Positions 54,176 to 63,430 of a stretch of DNA of 64,000 nt are shown here, in pieces. How positions within the stretch are numbered: the first letter of the stretch is position 1; each line of letters begins with the position of its first letter. A program made the position numbers and the translations under genes. Source of the stretch: Paulinella micropora (Eukaryota; Cercozoa; Imbricatea; Euglyphida); the NCBI GenBank assembly GCA_009731375.1, contig BJOX01000180.1, forward strand, positions 213,602 to 277,601, given 5' to 3'. The notes beneath the pieces are model-generated. The model was not told the origin of the DNA, did not search any database, and saw only the letters and a list, made by a program, of their open reading frames with translations.

Positions 54176-54747
54176 CTTATGCGATGTTAGGCAGAATTTT
54201 TCGTTATTTAGTTAACTCTTATCGAGCTTTAGCTTACCATGAGCCTAAGTCAGAGCAGGAAGGGCAAACCTATCCAAAACTTTCCATGTGGCCCGACGCG
54301 GCTCACAAAGTTTGTAAGAAAACAGGGAAGTCCCGCACTGGATTCGTGATCCTATGGGGCAGCAATCCAGTTGCATGGTTATCAAAGCGACAGAGTCGCA
54401 TTGCCCTGAGTTCCAATGATGCTGAAATATTTGCAGCAACTGAGTGCATTAGAGAGGGACTTGCACTGAAACAAATCACACAAGAACTAAACATAGCCCA
54501 AAAGAGCCCGATAGAATTATTTGAGGATAACTCTCAAACAATCTTAGCGGCAGAGAGGGGTATGTCAGGTAATAGAACTAAACACTTACCTTTAGAATTA
54601 CACTTTATGCACCACCTACAGAGAGACGGTGAGATTAAGTTTGTAAAAATATGTACGAAGAAGCAGATAGGTGATGTAATGACAAAATATTTACCGAAAG
54701 AACAATTCGAGTATTTACTTAACAAATTTATGGTAAAGATCGATTAA
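54151..54747 (+). pseudogene. copia RNase H
   Basis: Overlaps the previous frame by 25 bases, so one further frameshift separates them. Typical copia RNase H motifs are present: MWPDAAH (first Asp), WLSKRQSRIALSSNDAEIFA (catalytic Glu), FEDNSQTIL (Asp) and RTKHLPLELHFM, ending with the usual DVMTKYLPKEQFEYL. It degrades the RNA strand of the hybrid during cDNA synthesis. This segment itself looks intact. Confidence 0.8.
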
Positions 54748-54760
54748 TTTTGGGATTTGC

Positions 54761-55096
54761 ATGTCCACTCACTTATGTTTGCTTTGGGTGTTTTGTGCAA
54801 TTTGTTGCTTGTTGCAGCAGCTTTGTTTTGCTCAGGGGTCCAGAGCCGTCGAGTCGAGATTGGATCGCCGACTGCCGCGCGAGGCCGGCGGCGAGGCTAT
54901 CCCCAATTTAAATTCTTTCTGTCCTAGAATAGGAAATCTTAGAAATTTTTCGATTTTTGCTACCCTCTACGGGAAGCGCTTGCAAATTTTTGAACACATA
55001 CATACTTCATACATGTTACTGCATGACTACATATATACATGCATAGAGGATGTGATGAAATTGGGAGTTGATGACCTTCGGGTTACCCATAACTGA
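54761..55096 (+). CDS. Small ORF after pol, possible signal peptide
   Basis: 111 residues starting 14 bases after the RNase H stop, before the purine tract. The N-terminus is strongly hydrophobic and Cys/Leu-rich (CLLWVFCAICCLL), followed by a charged body. It could be a chance frame in the 3' non-coding part of the element, or an extra gene as in a few LTR elements. No family is recognised. Confidence 0.3.
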   Translation: MSTHLCLLWVFCAICCLLQQLCFAQGSRAVESRLDRRLPREAGGEAIPNLNSFCPRIGNLRNFSIFATLYGKRLQIFEHIHTSYMLLHDYIYTCIEDVMKLGVDDLRVTHN

Positions 55097-55156
55097 TCCT
55101 CACCACTATTTTTCCATTTATACATAGCCTATGACTTGCGACTAAGGGGGAGCGTT

Positions 55157-55464
55157 GTAATGTACTACTAATAACCGTTACTAGTCAATTTACCGGTAAT
55201 TTGGATAGTCTTAGTCATAGGCAGGTTCACAGGCCGGACAGTTATTAATACCTTTATTACTGACAAGGACACTTTCTAGAATATTCGCGAATCATAGTCT
55301 GGAATGCCTAGAACCAAATGAGTATTACCATTCTGTTACAGTCATCACATTTTGTGTGATCCAAAGTTATTAAAAGTCTTTTCTTCGGTTATTCTTTACC
55401 CTTAGCGGGGTAGCTTCCCTAAACTCTGCGTTTGAGAGATAGATTCCATTGATTTCCTCACAGG
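55157..55464 (+). repeat. Candidate copia 3' LTR
   Basis: Begins TGTAATGTACTACTAATAAC right after the purine tract and may end TTTCCTCACA, giving TG...CA ends and about 308 bases. With no second LTR in the window the boundaries are a guess. Confidence 0.4.
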
Positions 55465-56010
55465 AGGGTAGTCAAGACTTACAATTCAAGAGTCGAATTT
55501 CCCTTTATTTTTGGAAGAGTCACACTTAGTGTGTGCTGTGCACAGCTCGAATTGGGGAACACCTACCTGCTTCTGGAAACGCCAACAGCGAGCAAGCTCA
55601 AGGTCTGCCATTACACCCACACACTGGTAAGCCGTTAAAAGCCAGTGCGTGATGAAAATAATCACACAAAGTATTAGACTTGACCGTTGGCGGGTTGCCA
55701 AGTTTGTCTAACCTCTGTATCCCGTACGGGCAATGAGCCGGACCAGGATCGATGGCTAATGAGCTGAGAGGTTGATTGGTTTGCGGTGGGATTGTACGTA
55801 GACAGCTAGTTCACCTGTCTTTGAGTGGCCGGTCATGGTGACCGTTGTTCATGTTCACCACATGCAGAGAGGCGACTTGTACCATGTATTCAAGTCTTGT
55901 TCAAGTCTGTTCAAGTCTGTTCAAGTCCCTTGCATACATAGGACAGTCCCTCAAGCAAGACCCATCGAGTAGCAACAAACCCTAAAGGTCTCCTTTGCAA
56001 ATTCCAGACG
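55465..56010 (+). other. Non-coding leader-like sequence
   Basis: No long frame. It contains four direct repeats of TTCAAGTC (55890-55928) and ends at CAAATTCCAG, a possible splice acceptor before the gag-like frame. It may be LTR or leader of the second element. Confidence 0.35.
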
Positions 56011-56013
56011 TGT

Positions 56014-57732
56014 TTGCTACATTGTGGGCCTTCTACGTTCAGGTGTGACAAAACGATACTTCCAGCCTCATTCCCACGCCCCAATTACAACCTGGTCAGT
56101 CAGGAAGTCTACCACCGAGAAGAATGCCTCAACATCTCTCGTACGCTGCGCACCAACCTCAAGGTCCCCTTCATAGACACAAACAGGAAGGCCCTCAAGG
56201 ACGGCTCGGCCAAGAAGCTCTCGCCCCAGACGGACGGAATCAGCCGCGCCCACTTCATTAAGGTCGTACTAATGACTTTAAATAAGGACCTCGGCCCCCT
56301 CTTGGCGAAAGAAGTAAAGGACTGCCTTCTCAATCTTGAGGAGGAGCCTTTTCTCCCCATGCAGCCCCTTGAGAAGATGGTGGATTATTGGTTAGACCCA
56401 TCCACTTTCCACAAGTGGACCGCTTATAGGGGTGAGAGAGACCTAGCTATAAGTAGGTATAACGACCTCGCGAAAAAGGTCGGTTGGGTTCTGTCCCCGG
56501 GCAACGTCCCCAAGTCCATACGCTACGTGACGGTTCCTGCACCAGCGGCCACGGCGGCTCCTACCATGGGCCCAACTCGCCCCCCGCTGGCAGGAGCAAC
56601 GACTACGACTACGACTACGACTACGACCATGGCTATAGCTACAGCTACGGCAGCGACGATGCCTCCGGCTACGGCGGCAGCATCGTTGTCGCGCTTCATG
56701 GCGGCCCCCGCCCCGGTAAGGTTCCCCCCAACAGGCTCCCAACGCTTTGTTGGCCCCATCACAGCCCTCCCAGGTCGATCCTCTCGCCCTTCAGGAAGTA
56801 GTCTGGGCTCCATAGGCGGGTCAGAGGCACAGCGTTCCCTGTTTGCCCGACCGAGACCGGCTTCTGATGGGTACTTTCCCCACTAGCATCAGGGTATGGC
56901 TCATCTCCGACCCCGAGGTTTTCTCAACGGAGCCCAAGCCTCCCGGGATCATTCGCCTCCCCTCCGGACTCCCGGTACGAAGACAGCGGCGCGCTTTTCG
57001 TCTCTCCATACGGAAGGGTAGTCGAGGAGGAAGAAGAGTCGAAGGACCGGCCTCTGTTCTCTTTCTCTCCCGAGCGTGGGGCAGAGCCGGCCGACGGTGA
57101 CAGCCTCCCCCTAAGATTTCCCCCCAGTCGGGCAGTCCTCAAGCCGACCCCGTTCTGCCCCTCCACGTATCGTGACTTTTTCCACAGTTAGGCAACCGCT
57201 CCCGCCAGCTGGTGGGCGCGATGAAGATGGATAGACCGGGACGGCAGTCGCGGAAACCGCAGCCTCCACAGCGGTCACGCCAGTGGTAGCCGGAACGGTT
57301 TTAGCCAGCCCAGCTGCCCCGACGATCGAAGTGGAGGTGGACAACCCGTCTGGGAGCAGTGCGACAGCTAGCGCAACCTCTAGTAGTGGCGAGAAGCCCT
57401 CGTCGAGTAGTTCCGAGCCGTTACGTACCCGGAATGGTATACGCTTTAGTGGCAGCACCGTCCTTATGATGGTGGCGCCATTTGAGACAGCTACCGAACG
57501 ACGACAACGCCGCCTGAGGGAGATCAAAAAGCTAAAGTTCGACCACGTATCATTAGGATACACCTTGCGTCTGTTTCTTTCAAATCTTTCTCTTTTTATG
57601 ACCCAGTCTGAGGCCGAGATCTTCCTCAACGCGTGGTCGGCAAGAACTTCTTCCAATTTGAAAGACTCTTACGTAAAGTCTCTGCAGCTCTTGCCATGGG
57701 TCTGGCTGGATTACCGAGTAGACTCACGATGA
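56014..57732 (+). pseudogene. Decayed ORF, N-terminal part of a gag-like gene
   Basis: Three overlapping open pieces in different frames (56014-56886, about 56860-57189 and 57283-57732) with GC-rich codon use. The first starts without ATG and has a Thr run from an ACG/ACT repeat (about 56605-56635). The second contains YEDSGALFVSPYGRVVEE. The third ends with a helical stretch (LREIKKLKFDHVSLGYTLRL). Frame changes near 56870 and 57190-57280 point to decay or sequence errors. Position just before a zinc-knuckle frame suggests gag, but I recognise no domain. Confidence 0.4.
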
Positions 57733-57740
57733 AAAATAGA

Positions 57741-58821
57741 CATCGTCTACGACGTCACCAAGCCTTTCGGCCCGAGCTACAGAAACGACATGAAAAGACG
57801 GTCGAAAGAAAACTTGGCCACTTTTATCACGCGTTTACAGAAGCTCTTCAGGCAGCTGCAGAACGAAGGCCTTGTGGCCGAGGAAACCCATAAGCATGAG
57901 GTAGCCCAGCGATGTGTCTCCCATATGGAGATACAGCACATAGAGGCCCTGCAGATAGAAAGGAAGAAACGGGGTATTACGCCGCCGACGCGAACGTTGG
58001 AGGAGCTGAGGTACCTTATCCTCAAGGCTAATCCACGTACCTTGACGGATTGGGACCCCAAGATGATCCTGACTGCACCGGATTCTGACTACGGCCGGCG
58101 CCCTCCTCGTAAAGAGAGGGCCGAGCAGAGCACGAGGAACCAAGAACCAAGTGGCCCCGCGACATCCCTCGGGTAGTCAGCTGCAGGTCGTGGCGAAGCA
58201 AGCGCCGGCGTCCCATCAGCAGAACAAGCCGAAGTCTGGCCCGGGCCCGGACCAACCCAAGGGCTATACGCCTTCGAGTTCGTCCGGCGGGCGTACAACC
58301 AAGACTGCACGCTTTTCTGGGGCCAACGCGATCAGATCGCCAAGCCGGCCCAATGGACGAAGGACTCCGCCAAGGAGAACCGCGCGCCGCACAACAAGAG
58401 CTCCGAGCCCTGCGCCTACTGTCAACACTTCGGCAAGGTAGACAAACCAAATCATACACTCGAAGTATGTAGGACACGCACGCGCGATCTCGAGAAGGGG
58501 CCCAACTCGCATTGGTGCCCCCCGCAGGCCGGGAAGCAACGCTCTGGCCCCGGACAGAAGGATCGTCGCGGCAAGGACCGCAAGGAACGCAAGGATGCCC
58601 CTATGGCGGCGGTGATGGCTGCTCAAGCGACGGTAGACGACCCTAACCAGGTAAGCACCCATAATCTATTGGACGACGGGACTGACACGGCTCTTGAATG
58701 CCGCTATGTCGCTCCCGTACGACCTCGTAAGGCAAATGTCCTCCAAGGAAGGGTTCTGGCTATTGCCGGACTGGATCAGACCGCCGATAAGGCTATCAAC
58801 ATCTTGCAAAGTGTGGGGTGA
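57741..58821 (+). pseudogene. gag-like ORF with zinc knuckle and one in-frame TAG
   Basis: One frame runs from 57741 to the TGA at 58821, broken only by a TAG at 58174-58176. Before the TAG is a helical segment typical of capsid proteins (ENLATFITRLQKLFRQLQNE, then EVAQRCVSHM). After it come CAYCQHFGKVDKPNHTLEVC (a CX2C...HX4C knuckle with a long loop), a Lys/Arg-rich part, and LLDDGTDTALE near the end, which resembles the start of an aspartic protease. Gag packages element RNA. No reverse transcriptase follows, because the next 200 bases belong to the zinc-finger gene on the other strand. Confidence 0.55.
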
Positions 58822-59002
58822 TCTGCTTGTCGCAGTGTTTGTAGACGATGGCATTGGCAAAGTCGCGGTCAAACGCCCAGCCCTGCGCACAAAGAAACTC
58901 CGCCAACTGCTGCTCGCTCTTGAAGCGCCTGGCGATGCCCTCGACCGTGTGACACCGCTGCACGTGATCATCCAACGAGAGCTCCGTGGGGCAGCGCGTG
59001 GT
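58796..59002 (-). CDS. Possible C-terminal extension of the zinc-finger gene
   Basis: Directly after the TGA at 59003-59005 the same frame stays open for about 68 codons. It has Cys/His pairs (RCPTELSLDDHVQRCH and YKHC) and an aromatic motif (GWAFDRDFANAIVY). Its amino-acid make-up looks coding. It may be the true C-terminus if the TGA is an error, an edited or recoded stop, or is removed by splicing. Confidence 0.35.
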   Translation of the reverse strand, partial: TTRCPTELSLDDHVQRCHTVEGIARRFKSEQQLAEFLCAQGWAFDRDFANAIVYKHCDKQITPHFARC

Positions 59003-60605
59003 TCACTGAAGCAGGCCTGCACCTGTCTGGAACTTGGCCGTGCTGAACGACGCAAAGGCACACACGTGCTGCCATTTCTTGCTTTCCTCGTGTCTCTTTT
59101 CGTGCTTCCTGAGAGGGCTGGATTGCGAAAAACACATGCCACACTCGGTACATCGATATGGCTTCTCGCCAGTGTGTGTGCGTAGGTGTGTCTTGAGATT
59201 GCCGGCTTCACTGAAGCGGGCCTCGCACTCTGTGCACGCAAACGGTTTCTCGCCACTGTGTGTGCGCAGGTGTTTCTTAATATCGCTAGATCGAGTAAAC
59301 CGGGCGTCGCACTGGGGGCAAGTAAACTGCTTCTCGCCAGAGTGCCTACGCAAGTGTATCTTGAGACCGCAGGAAGCTGTGAAGCGGGCGTCGCAAACGG
59401 TGCAGGCAAACGGCTTCTCGCCAGTGTGTGTACGCAGGTGTATCTTGAGACTGCTCAAGGCGGTGAAACTGGCATCGCATTCAGTGCAGGCGAACGGCCT
59501 CTCGCCAGTGTGCGCGCGTGAATGCATCTTGACGTCGTAGCGAGTCGTGAAGCGGGCGTCGCAAACGGTACAGCTGAACGGCTTCTCGCCCGAGTGCCTG
59601 CGCAGGTGTGTCTTGAGACTGCTACAAGTTGTGAAACTGGCATCACATTCAGTGCAAGCAAACGGCTTATCGCCAGTGTGTGTACGCAGGTGTATCTTGA
59701 GATCGTAGCGAGTCGTGAAGCAGGCGTCGCACTCGGTACAGCTGAATGGTTTCTTACCCGAATGCCTGCTCAGGTGTGTCTTAAGACTACCAGCCTGGGT
59801 GAAGCGGGCGTCGCAAACGGTACAGACAAACGGCTTCTCGCCACTGTGTGTGCGCAGGTGTGTCTTGAGATTTGCCAGGTGTTGTAAAGCGGGCCTCGCA
59901 GTCTGGGCAGGCAAACGGCCTCTCGCCACTGTGTGTGCGCAGGTGTGTCTTGAGATTGCCAGCTTCACTGAAGCGAGCCTCGCACTCTGGACAGGCAAAC
60001 GGTTTCTCGCCATTGTGTGTGCGCAGGTGTCTCTTGAGATCGCCAGATCGAATAAACCGGGCGTCACACTCTGTGCAAGCAAACAGTTTCTCATCAGAAT
60101 GCCTGCTCAGGTGTGTCCTAAGACCACCGGCTTGAGTGAAACGGGCGTCGCAAACGGTACAGCTGAATGGCTTCTCGCCGGTGTGTGTGCGCAGATGTAT
60201 CTTGAGATGGCCAGAAGTTGTGAAGCGGGCTTCGCAATCTGGGCAGGCAAACGGCTTCTCCCCACTGTGCGTACGCAGGTGTGTCTTGAGACTGCTAGAC
60301 ACACTGAAGCGGGCCTCGCACTCTGGGCACGCAAACGGCTTCTCCCCACTGTGCGTACGCAGGTGCGTCTTGAGATTGCTAGCCTGAGTAAAGCGGGCCT
60401 CGCACTCTGGGCACGCAAACGGCTTCTCGCCACTGTGCGTACGCAGGTGTTTCTTGAGATCGCTAGCTTGTCTAAAACATTTACCGCACTGGGCACAAGT
60501 AAAATTCTTTTCCTTTGGTGGTTGTGAGCTTGGTGTGTCCTCGAGCTCTTCTGCCTTTTTCTTTTGTTTGCCTCCCGCCTTGGCGCTCTCGGCTGGTACA
60601 CTCGG
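59003..60605 (-). CDS. 17-finger C2H2 zinc-finger array (frameshift in finger 8)
   Basis: Seventeen tandem C2H2 fingers at 84-base spacing with TGEKPF-type linkers, from CAQCGKCFRQASDLKKHLRT (near 60500) to CTECGMCFSQSSPLRKH (near 59100). Such arrays normally bind DNA, each finger reading about three bases, so this is a candidate nuclear DNA-binding protein. Residues at the contact positions vary between fingers (QASDLKK, SGHLKI, TRYDLKI), as expected for a specific array. Finger 8 has one extra T (GATTTGCC at about 59870 against GATTGCC in its neighbours), which shifts the frame. No Met lies upstream of finger 1, and a TAG at 60606 separates the array from the in-frame N-terminal domain. So the gene is either decayed, mis-sequenced or spliced. 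Confidence 0.75.
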
Positions 60606-61262
60606 CTAAGTAAGGTCGGTAAGTGTCGCATGACGCGCGCACAGTGTGGGCCAGTCACGGTCCTGGCGGACGGTCGCGACCGTCGCGAGGTTTTCCTGCA
60701 GGTAGCAGTTTTCACAGGCCGGGCGGTCCGCCGATTCTTGGCCGCCACGCCACTCCTTGAACACCAACCGCTTGTTCTCGAGGACTTTGAACGCTGCCCC
60801 ATAGCGCTGTAGCAGATTGACCCCCGGCTTCTGCTCCACGAACGGCTCGGCGCTGGCCAGGCGCTGGAGCCACAGCTGGACCGCTGGCGAGGGGGGCGGA
60901 CCGGCCGTCGTGCTGTAGCCGTCGTCGTGCCGCCGGCGCTTCGGGCTCTGGCGGCCGTCCGCCTCGTCTGCCGGCCGCGCGTGCCGCTGGCGTTTCCGGC
61001 GCCGCGCGTGGCGCTGGCACAGCCTGACAGGCCGCTCGGCCTCGCCGTCGGCCGCCCGCACGCGGCCGCGGCGCGTGAAGCACCTCTCGCACGCCGGCTG
61101 CCAGCTCTCGGCCGGGCCCGCCAGGCGGCACACCAGCCGCCGTCGCGCACGCACAAGCTTGCCGCGCCGACCGCTGCCACCGCGTCGCGGGAGCCGTACC
61201 GGCGCACGAAACTCCGCACGGCCCGGCTGTCCATCCAAAACTGGTCGAAGTCCCTCTCACCG
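60606..61262 (-). CDS. Cys/His-rich N-terminal domain in frame with the zinc fingers
   Basis: About 215 codons ending at TAG 60606, in the same frame as finger 1. It holds two similar Cys/His clusters, PACERCF...RLCQRHA and PACENCYLQE...TLCARHA, each with CX2C and, 25-30 residues later, CX2H. These look like zinc-binding modules of an unknown family. Between them is an Arg/Lys-rich segment (SPKRRRHDDGY) resembling a nuclear localisation signal. In a neighbouring frame the first about 30 codons (FWMDSRAVRSFVRRYGSRDA) look more coding, so a frameshift near 61165 is possible. Most likely the N-terminal part of the zinc-finger protein. Confidence 0.5.
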
Positions 61263-61329
61263 CCCTGCGCTGGAGCAGCAGGCTCGTGGGAGACAGGGGA
61301 ATAGCCCGGGGGATGTGTCTTTCTGGCCC

Positions 61330-61660
61330 GGGGGGGGGGGGGGGGGGGGGNNNNNNNNNNNNNNNNNNNNNNNNNNNNNNNNNNNNNNNNNNNNNNNNNN
61401 NNNNNNNNNNNNNNNNNNNNNNNNNNNNNNNNNNNNNNNNNNNNNNNNNNNNNNNNNNNNNNNNNNNNNNNNNNNNNNNNNNNNNNNNNNNNNNNNNNNN
61501 NNNNNNNNNNNNNNNNNNNNNNNNNNNNNNNNNNNNNNNNNNNNNNNNNNNNNNNNNNNNNNNNNNNNNNNNNNNNNNNNNNNNNNNNNNNNNNNNNNNN
61601 NNNNNNNNNNNNNNNNNNNNNNNNNNNNNNNNNNNNNNNNNNNNNNNNNNNNNNNNNNNN
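61330..61660. other. G run and assembly gap
   Basis: About 21 G end in 310 N. The 5' end of the zinc-finger gene may lie in the gap. Confidence 0.95.
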
Positions 61661-61772
61661 CCTCATGGAGCGGTGACGGCGGCTCCAGCGCAGGAGGGCA
61701 GGAAACCGTCTGGCTGTCGGGCCGTCGCTTTCTTTTCTTGGGGCGGGGGGGAGGGGGCGCCCCGGCATGAGC

Positions 61773-63078
61773 TCAGTGGCATCTTGCTAGGGGTGCACGG
61801 AGAAGTTCACGGAACAGTTCTTTTACCTTTTCCCGCGTCTCATGGCAGTGCGCCAGCTTCCTCCGGCGAATGTCACCGGCCCGCCAAAAAGTAAGGTTTA
61901 GATAGCTTAGTCCGGACAGGTGTGCCAGGCCCAGCAGACATCGTGCTAGATCCAGGTGCTCCAGGTTTGTCAGCTTGGTCAAGTGCCCCAGCCCCACGTC
62001 CGTCAACTGCAAACAACCGGCGAGGCTAAGGTGCCGTAGCTTGGTCAGGCCTTGCAAGTGTGCTAGCCCTTCGTCAGTTATCTGTTGACAATCGGTGAGA
62101 TCCAGGCGACGTAGCTCAATCGACCCCTTCAGGGCCTCCAGACCGGCGTCTGTCAGGTAGTAGCAACGAGCGAGGCTTAGTTCTTCCAACCTCCGCTTTG
62201 GCACGTGCGCCAGCCCGGTTCCAGCCAGCGAGTCACAGCCGGAGAGGTCCAGGTCTTGCAATCCCTCCAGCAGCGTCAGTGCTTCGAGTCCCGCATCGTA
62301 CAGCCCGTGACACTCGGCGAGGTTCAGTCGCCACAGCTGTTGCAGCTCCGCCAGGGGCTTCAGTCCGTCCCGCCCGAAGGACGTCACCCGGACGAGGTCC
62401 AGCTGCTGCAGCTGCTTCAGTTTGGACAAGGGTTTTAGCCCGTCTCCGTGGAACTCCGAAAAGCCGCTAAGGTCTAGGTGCAGCAGGCGTGGGAAGGTGT
62501 CGGCCAGGCACGCTAACTGCTCCGCGGTGAGAATAATCTTGTAATACTTTTTCGGGAAGGAGGGGTCCCCTTCCGCGCAAAGGAAGCGCTCCACTGTCAC
62601 GCCCGGGAAGCTGTGGCTGCGCGGGGCCAGGGCCTTGAGCCCCTCCCGCCCCAGCAGGAGCTCGTTGAGGTGGACGCGGGCACTGCTCCAGGCGTCGCCA
62701 GCCACTGCCAAGAAGGCCCGCGCCTGTGCCGAGGTTTGGAGGTCCAGCTGCGGGCACCGGAAGCCCGCNNNNNNNNNNGTGGCTGCGCGGGGCCAGGGCC
62801 TTGAGCCCCTCCCGCCCCAGCAGGAGCTCGTTGAGGTGGACGCGGGCACTGCTCCAGGCGTCGCCAGCCACTGCCAAGAAGGCCCGCGCCTGTGCGAAGG
62901 TTTGGAGGTCCAGCTGCGGGCACCGGAAGCCCGCCCAAAATTCCGGTCGGCGCAGGAGCTGGGCCAGCTCGGGGGCAACCGCCGCCCAACTAAGCAGTCC
63001 GGCATAGCCCAGCCAGTCCCGGGCACGGAGCCAAACTGCGGTAGAGGGAGGCTCCCGGGCGCCGCCGGCTGCTTGCAT
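61773..63078 (-). CDS. Leucine-rich-repeat protein (Cys-type LRRs)
   Basis: Read on the minus strand from the ATG at 63078. The N-terminal part (about 130 residues) has a helical, Trp-containing start (VWLRARDWLGYAGLLSW) that could be a diverged F-box-like segment; I am not sure of this. At least eight LRRs of about 24-25 residues follow, for example LRRLDLTDCQQITDEGLAHL and LRHLSLAGCLQLTDVGLGHL. The consensus LxxLxLxxCxxLTDxGLxxL is the cysteine-containing LRR type of F-box and AMN1-like proteins, which are protein-binding surfaces. A basic C-terminal tail follows. The coordinates include a 10-N gap with a false 156-base duplication (62613-62768 and 62779-62934); the real gene should lack one copy. 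No introns are needed. It lies back to back with the helicase gene, about 350 bases away including a gap. Confidence 0.7.
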
Positions 63079-63240
63079 CCGCGCGCGCTACCGAGGGGAA
63101 AGGAGGCAGCGGGTGTGGTTACGTAGGGCAGTAACCACGTACCCCTGCCGCACACGCGCTTCCTCCCCTTCCCCCCTCTGGGCTGACACGAGGACCGGGT
63201 AAGGGGGGAGGGCACGGGAGGGGAGAGGGGGAAGCACGCC

Positions 63241-63256
63241 GGGGGGGGGGGGGGGG

Positions 63257-63293
<37 letters not shown>

Positions 63294-63428
63294 GGGGNNN
63301 NNNNNNNNNNNNNNNNNNNNNNNNNNNNNNNNNNNNNNNNNNNNNNNNNNNNNNNNNNNNNNNNNNNNNNNNNNNNNNNNNNNNNNNNNNNNNNNNNNNN
63401 NNNNNNNNNNNNNNNNNNNNNNNNNNNN
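63241..63428. other. G/C homopolymers and assembly gap
   Basis: About 20 G, then about 30 C, then G, then 131 N. The long homopolymers at a gap edge are probably gap-filling artefacts. The intergenic region and the helicase 5' end are therefore unknown. Confidence 0.8.
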
Positions 63429-63430
63429 CC

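Larger units (their letters stand above)
50110..55464 (+). mobile_element. Decayed Ty1/copia retrotransposon
   Basis: The order gag-like, aspartic protease, integrase, reverse transcriptase, RNase H is the Ty1/copia order. A 10-N gap at 50095-50104 and no visible 5' LTR suggest a truncated or mis-assembled 5' end. A purine tract (AAGGGGGAGCG, 55145-55155) stands where the 3' LTR should begin. Confidence 0.85.

Noticed and set aside
59522-60527. Plus-strand frames rich in Val-Cys-Ala-Gln-Val
   Set aside because: Antisense shadows of the tandem zinc fingers.
60107-61768. 553-residue minus-strand frame
   Set aside because: Crosses a 310-N gap and reads the zinc fingers in the wrong frame (His/Cys pattern lost).
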